From Cuneatibacter caecimuris (GTDB taxonomy: Bacteria; Bacillota; Clostridia; Lachnospirales; Lachnospiraceae), in assembly GCF_004216775.1 (NCBI RefSeq), contig NZ_SGXF01000001.1, forward strand, positions 856,828 through 920,827: a DNA stretch of 64,000 nt. The letters run 5' to 3'. The position numbers were made by a program, and so were the translations under genes. Positions 62,132-64,000 of this stretch are shown here, in pieces. Positions within the stretch are counted from its first letter, which is position 1, and each line of letters starts with the position of its first letter. The notes under the pieces are model-generated. The model was not told the origin of the DNA, searched no databases, and worked only from the letters and a program-made list of their open reading frames with translations.

Positions 62132-63817
62132 ATGATCCGTACATTCAACACCCACAACATCCGTCCCCAAAAGGAGCTTACGGGCAGCCTGTGGCAGTTC
62201 ACTCCCTGTCAGGGAGAATTCTCAGGCAAGACTTATCAGGTTCCCACCCCCAGCTGCTGGGAAAGCTATCCGGATTTCACAGCTTACCGCGGGGAAGGCG
62301 TATACCGCACCATTTTCCGTGCAGGCGGCAATATCCGTCTGGAATTCAAGGGGGTAAGCCATACTGCCGTTGTTACTCTGGACGGAAAAGAAATTGCTTC
62401 TCATTATAATGCCTTTACCATGTTCCACGCCGACGTACCGGGGCTGGAGGAAGGCGAGCATGTTCTGGAAATCAAGGCGGACAATCGTTTCAGTGAGGAC
62501 AGCGCCCTGCATATCCCCAACGATTACATGACCTACGGCGGTATCAACCGCCCCGTCGTTCTGGAGCAGGTTGCTGATGTATATGTGAAGTGGGTTCATG
62601 TAACCCCCTGCCGCTGCGGCAGCGAATGGAATGCAAAAATTGAAGTCTGCCTGACCAATATTTCAGACAGAGAACATACCGTGAATGCGGAAACTGAATT
62701 GGCCGGCCAGACACTGTGTTGGGAAAACCAGACGGTTCCCGCAGGCCAGGAAATCGTGCTGTCCGCTGAATCCGCTTTCCCCGGCGCGGAGACCTGGGCG
62801 CCTGAGAGCCCCGTACTGTATCATGTTACTGTAACCGTATCGGAAAACGGCGCTGTTATCGACGATCTGATTGATAGGACAGGTTTTCGCGAAGTAAAGA
62901 TCGAAGGGAAGAAAATCCTGCTCAATGGCCGCGCTATCCGCATCAAAGGATTCTGCCGCCATGAGGACCATCCCCAGTTCTGCTGCGCTCTGCCCTACCA
63001 GGCCATCGCCGCTGACCTGGAAACCGCAAAGCACCTGGGCGCGAACTCCATGCGTACCTCCCATTATCCCAATGATGAAATTTTCCTGGATCTCTGTGAT
63101 GAGCAGGGTATTCTGGTGTGGGAAGAAAACCATGCCCGCGGCCTTACCCTGGAACACATGCAGAACCCGAACTTTGAACGCCAGGCCGAAGACTGTATCC
63201 GTGAAATGATTCCCGCCCATTATAACCATCCCTGTATTTATATCTGGGGAATCCTTAATGAATGCGCCAGCGAAACAGAATATGGGAAAGAGTGCTACAG
63301 CAAACAGTACGCGCTGATCAAAGAGCTGGACAGTTCCAGACCCCGTTCGTCTTCCAGCTGCAAGTTCAAAACTGATCTTTGTTTCGGATTCCCTGAGGTG
63401 GTTTCCTATAACATTTACCCTCAGTGGTATCATGATGCTCCGGTAGATGAATATCTGGCCGATCTTTATCAGTGGGTTCAGGATGAAACGGAAGGTTCCG
63501 GAAAGCCTTTCCTGATCACGGAAATCGGCGCCGGCGCCATCTACGGATACCGCACTCCCACTAAATGCAAATGGAGCGAAGAATATCAGGCGGATACCCT
63601 GGAAAAGCAGATCACAGCAGTGCTCTCCCAGCCCGGCTGCAGCGGCATCTACATCTGGCAGTTCTGTGATGTGCGCGTCAGCAACGAATGGTTCAGCAAC
63701 CGCCCCCGTTCCATGAACAATAAGGGGATTGTAGATGAATACCGCCGCAGAAAATTGTCCTATGAAACGGTGAAACAGCTGTACGAATCCTATTCCACCT
63801 ATGTGGATGAAGATTGA
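62132..63817 (+). CDS. glycoside hydrolase family 2 protein, probable beta-glucuronidase
   Basis: 561 residues with AAGGAGAG upstream. The sugar-binding, immunoglobulin-like and TIM-barrel domains of GH2 follow in order. The catalytic acid/base is E377 in IWGILNECASE and the nucleophile E464 in FLITEIGAG. N529-N530-K531 followed by GI matches the N-x-K motif that binds the glucuronate carboxylate in beta-glucuronidases and is absent from beta-galactosidases. No signal peptide is visible. It would act in the cytoplasm on glycans imported by the divergent ABC system, and it lies 68 nt after the regulator. Confidence 0.88.
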   Translation: MIRTFNTHNIRPQKELTGSLWQFTPCQGEFSGKTYQVPTPSCWESYPDFTAYRGEGVYRTIFRAGGNIRLEFKGVSHTAVVTLDGKEIASHYNAFTMFHADVPGLEEGEHVLEIKADNRFSEDSALHIPNDYMTYGGINRPVVLEQVADVYVKWVHVTPCRCGSEWNAKIEVCLTNISDREHTVNAETELAGQTLCWENQTVPAGQEIVLSAESAFPGAETWAPESPVLYHVTVTVSENGAVIDDLIDRTGFREVKIEGKKILLNGRAIRIKGFCRHEDHPQFCCALPYQAIAADLETAKHLGANSMRTSHYPNDEIFLDLCDEQGILVWEENHARGLTLEHMQNPNFERQAEDCIREMIPAHYNHPCIYIWGILNECASETEYGKECYSKQYALIKELDSSRPRSSSSCKFKTDLCFGFPEVVSYNIYPQWYHDAPVDEYLADLYQWVQDETEGSGKPFLITEIGAGAIYGYRTPTKCKWSEEYQADTLEKQITAVLSQPGCSGIYIWQFCDVRVSNEWFSNRPRSMNNKGIVDEYRRRKLSYETVKQLYESYSTYVDED

Positions 63818-63860
63818 TCCCGCCTTACAGATATTGATTCAGAAGTATCCCTTGTAATTG

Positions 63861-63902
63861 AAAAAATCCGGGCAAAGCGAGTAACTTCTGCCCGGATTTT
63901 TT
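63861..63902. terminator. bidirectional intrinsic terminator
   Basis: AAAAAATCCGGGCA (63861-63874) pairs with TGCCCGGATTTTTT (63889-63902) around a 14-nt loop. The A-run on one side and T-run on the other let it stop transcription from both convergent genes. Confidence 0.85.
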
Positions 63903-63911
63903 GTTCCCATA

Positions 63912-64000
63912 TTACAGCTCCGCTAAAAGGTCATTGATCCCTTCGCTCATCACGGGATGGTTATAGATACCGTCCCGCAAAACAGTATACGGTATCCCCG
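63912..64000 (-). CDS. C-terminus of a pyridine nucleotide-disulfide oxidoreductase (partial)
   Basis: The last 28 codons read ...GIPYTVLRDGIYNHPVMSEGINDLLAEL before a TAA at 63912-63914. The IYNHPVMSEGINDL segment, with the His-Pro of the dimer-interface active-site loop, is characteristic of dihydrolipoamide dehydrogenase, mercuric reductase and related FAD enzymes. The rest lies beyond the right edge. Confidence 0.6.
   Translation of the reverse strand, partial: GIPYTVLRDGIYNHPVMSEGINDLLAEL

Noticed and set aside
1-64000. tRNA or rRNA genes
   Set aside because: I found no cloverleaf-like stretch or rRNA-like sequence on either strand by eye.

Overview
The window looks like a chromosomal segment of an anaerobic, gut-type Firmicute, most likely a member of the Lachnospiraceae (Clostridia). 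Reasons: the S10-spc-alpha ribosomal cluster is in Firmicute order, with a KOW-domain protein between map and infA; S14 is the zinc-binding short form; L17 carries an insertion; -10/-35 promoters have A+T-rich surroundings and AGGAGG ribosome binding sites; and the accessory genes (YesM/YesN-type two-component system, sugar ABC transporter, GH2 enzyme, Lsa-like ABC-F, Txe-type toxin) suit such a host. The assignment rests on protein resemblance only.

Layout. 1-7.3 kb (minus strand): folate synthesis genes folC-folE-folP-folB/K, then pheA, a DUF815 ATPase and a Ppx/GppA phosphatase that runs off the left edge. A consensus promoter sits upstream of folC, and a second, perfect one overlaps the folBK stop and serves pheA. 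7.4-15.2 kb: a small DUF1294 membrane protein, an amidohydrolase, citrate synthase, a Gfo/Idh oxidoreductase, an AI-2E family transporter with a small membrane protein, and an Lsa-like ABC-F gene behind a complete attenuation leader (promoter, 7-residue leader peptide, competing hairpins, intrinsic terminator). 15.3-23 kb (minus): aspS-hisS, then lgt-TPR/SUFU protein-MFS transporter-glycerophosphodiesterase. 23.2-25.7 kb: three GNAT genes and an HD-domain gene.

25.7-30.4 kb: an accessory island between the GNAT genes and the 3' end of the ribosomal cluster. It carries an AraC regulator divergent from a MATE efflux pump and a sugar O-acetyltransferase, flanked by inverted repeats, repeated GCACCATTT(T)GGGCAC motifs and a short ORF resembling mobile-element sigma-like proteins. 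It looks like the remnant of an integrative or mobilizable element. 30.4-46.9 kb (minus): 31 genes from rpsJ to rplQ, with a promoter and a 225-nt structured leader upstream of rpsJ.

47-50.2 kb: a second ABC-F gene, a Txe/YoeB-RelB/DinJ toxin-antitoxin pair with its own operator, and a frameshifted small membrane-anchored protein. 50.2-63.8 kb: a carbohydrate-use locus. On the minus strand are a solute-binding lipoprotein, two permeases, a sugar-phosphate isomerase-like protein, a heparinase II/III-like protein and a DUF2264 protein; on the plus strand a YesM/YesN-type sensor and regulator and a GH2 enzyme with the N-x-K signature of beta-glucuronidases. Together they suggest import and breakdown of a uronic-acid-containing oligosaccharide. 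The last bases hold the C-terminus of a flavin disulfide reductase-like protein.

A dispersed, highly palindromic repeat of about 80-120 bp occurs four times (7.8, 13.5, 15.2 and 48.7 kb). Two copies bracket the Lsa-like gene in inverted orientation and one lies just upstream of the other ABC-F promoter.
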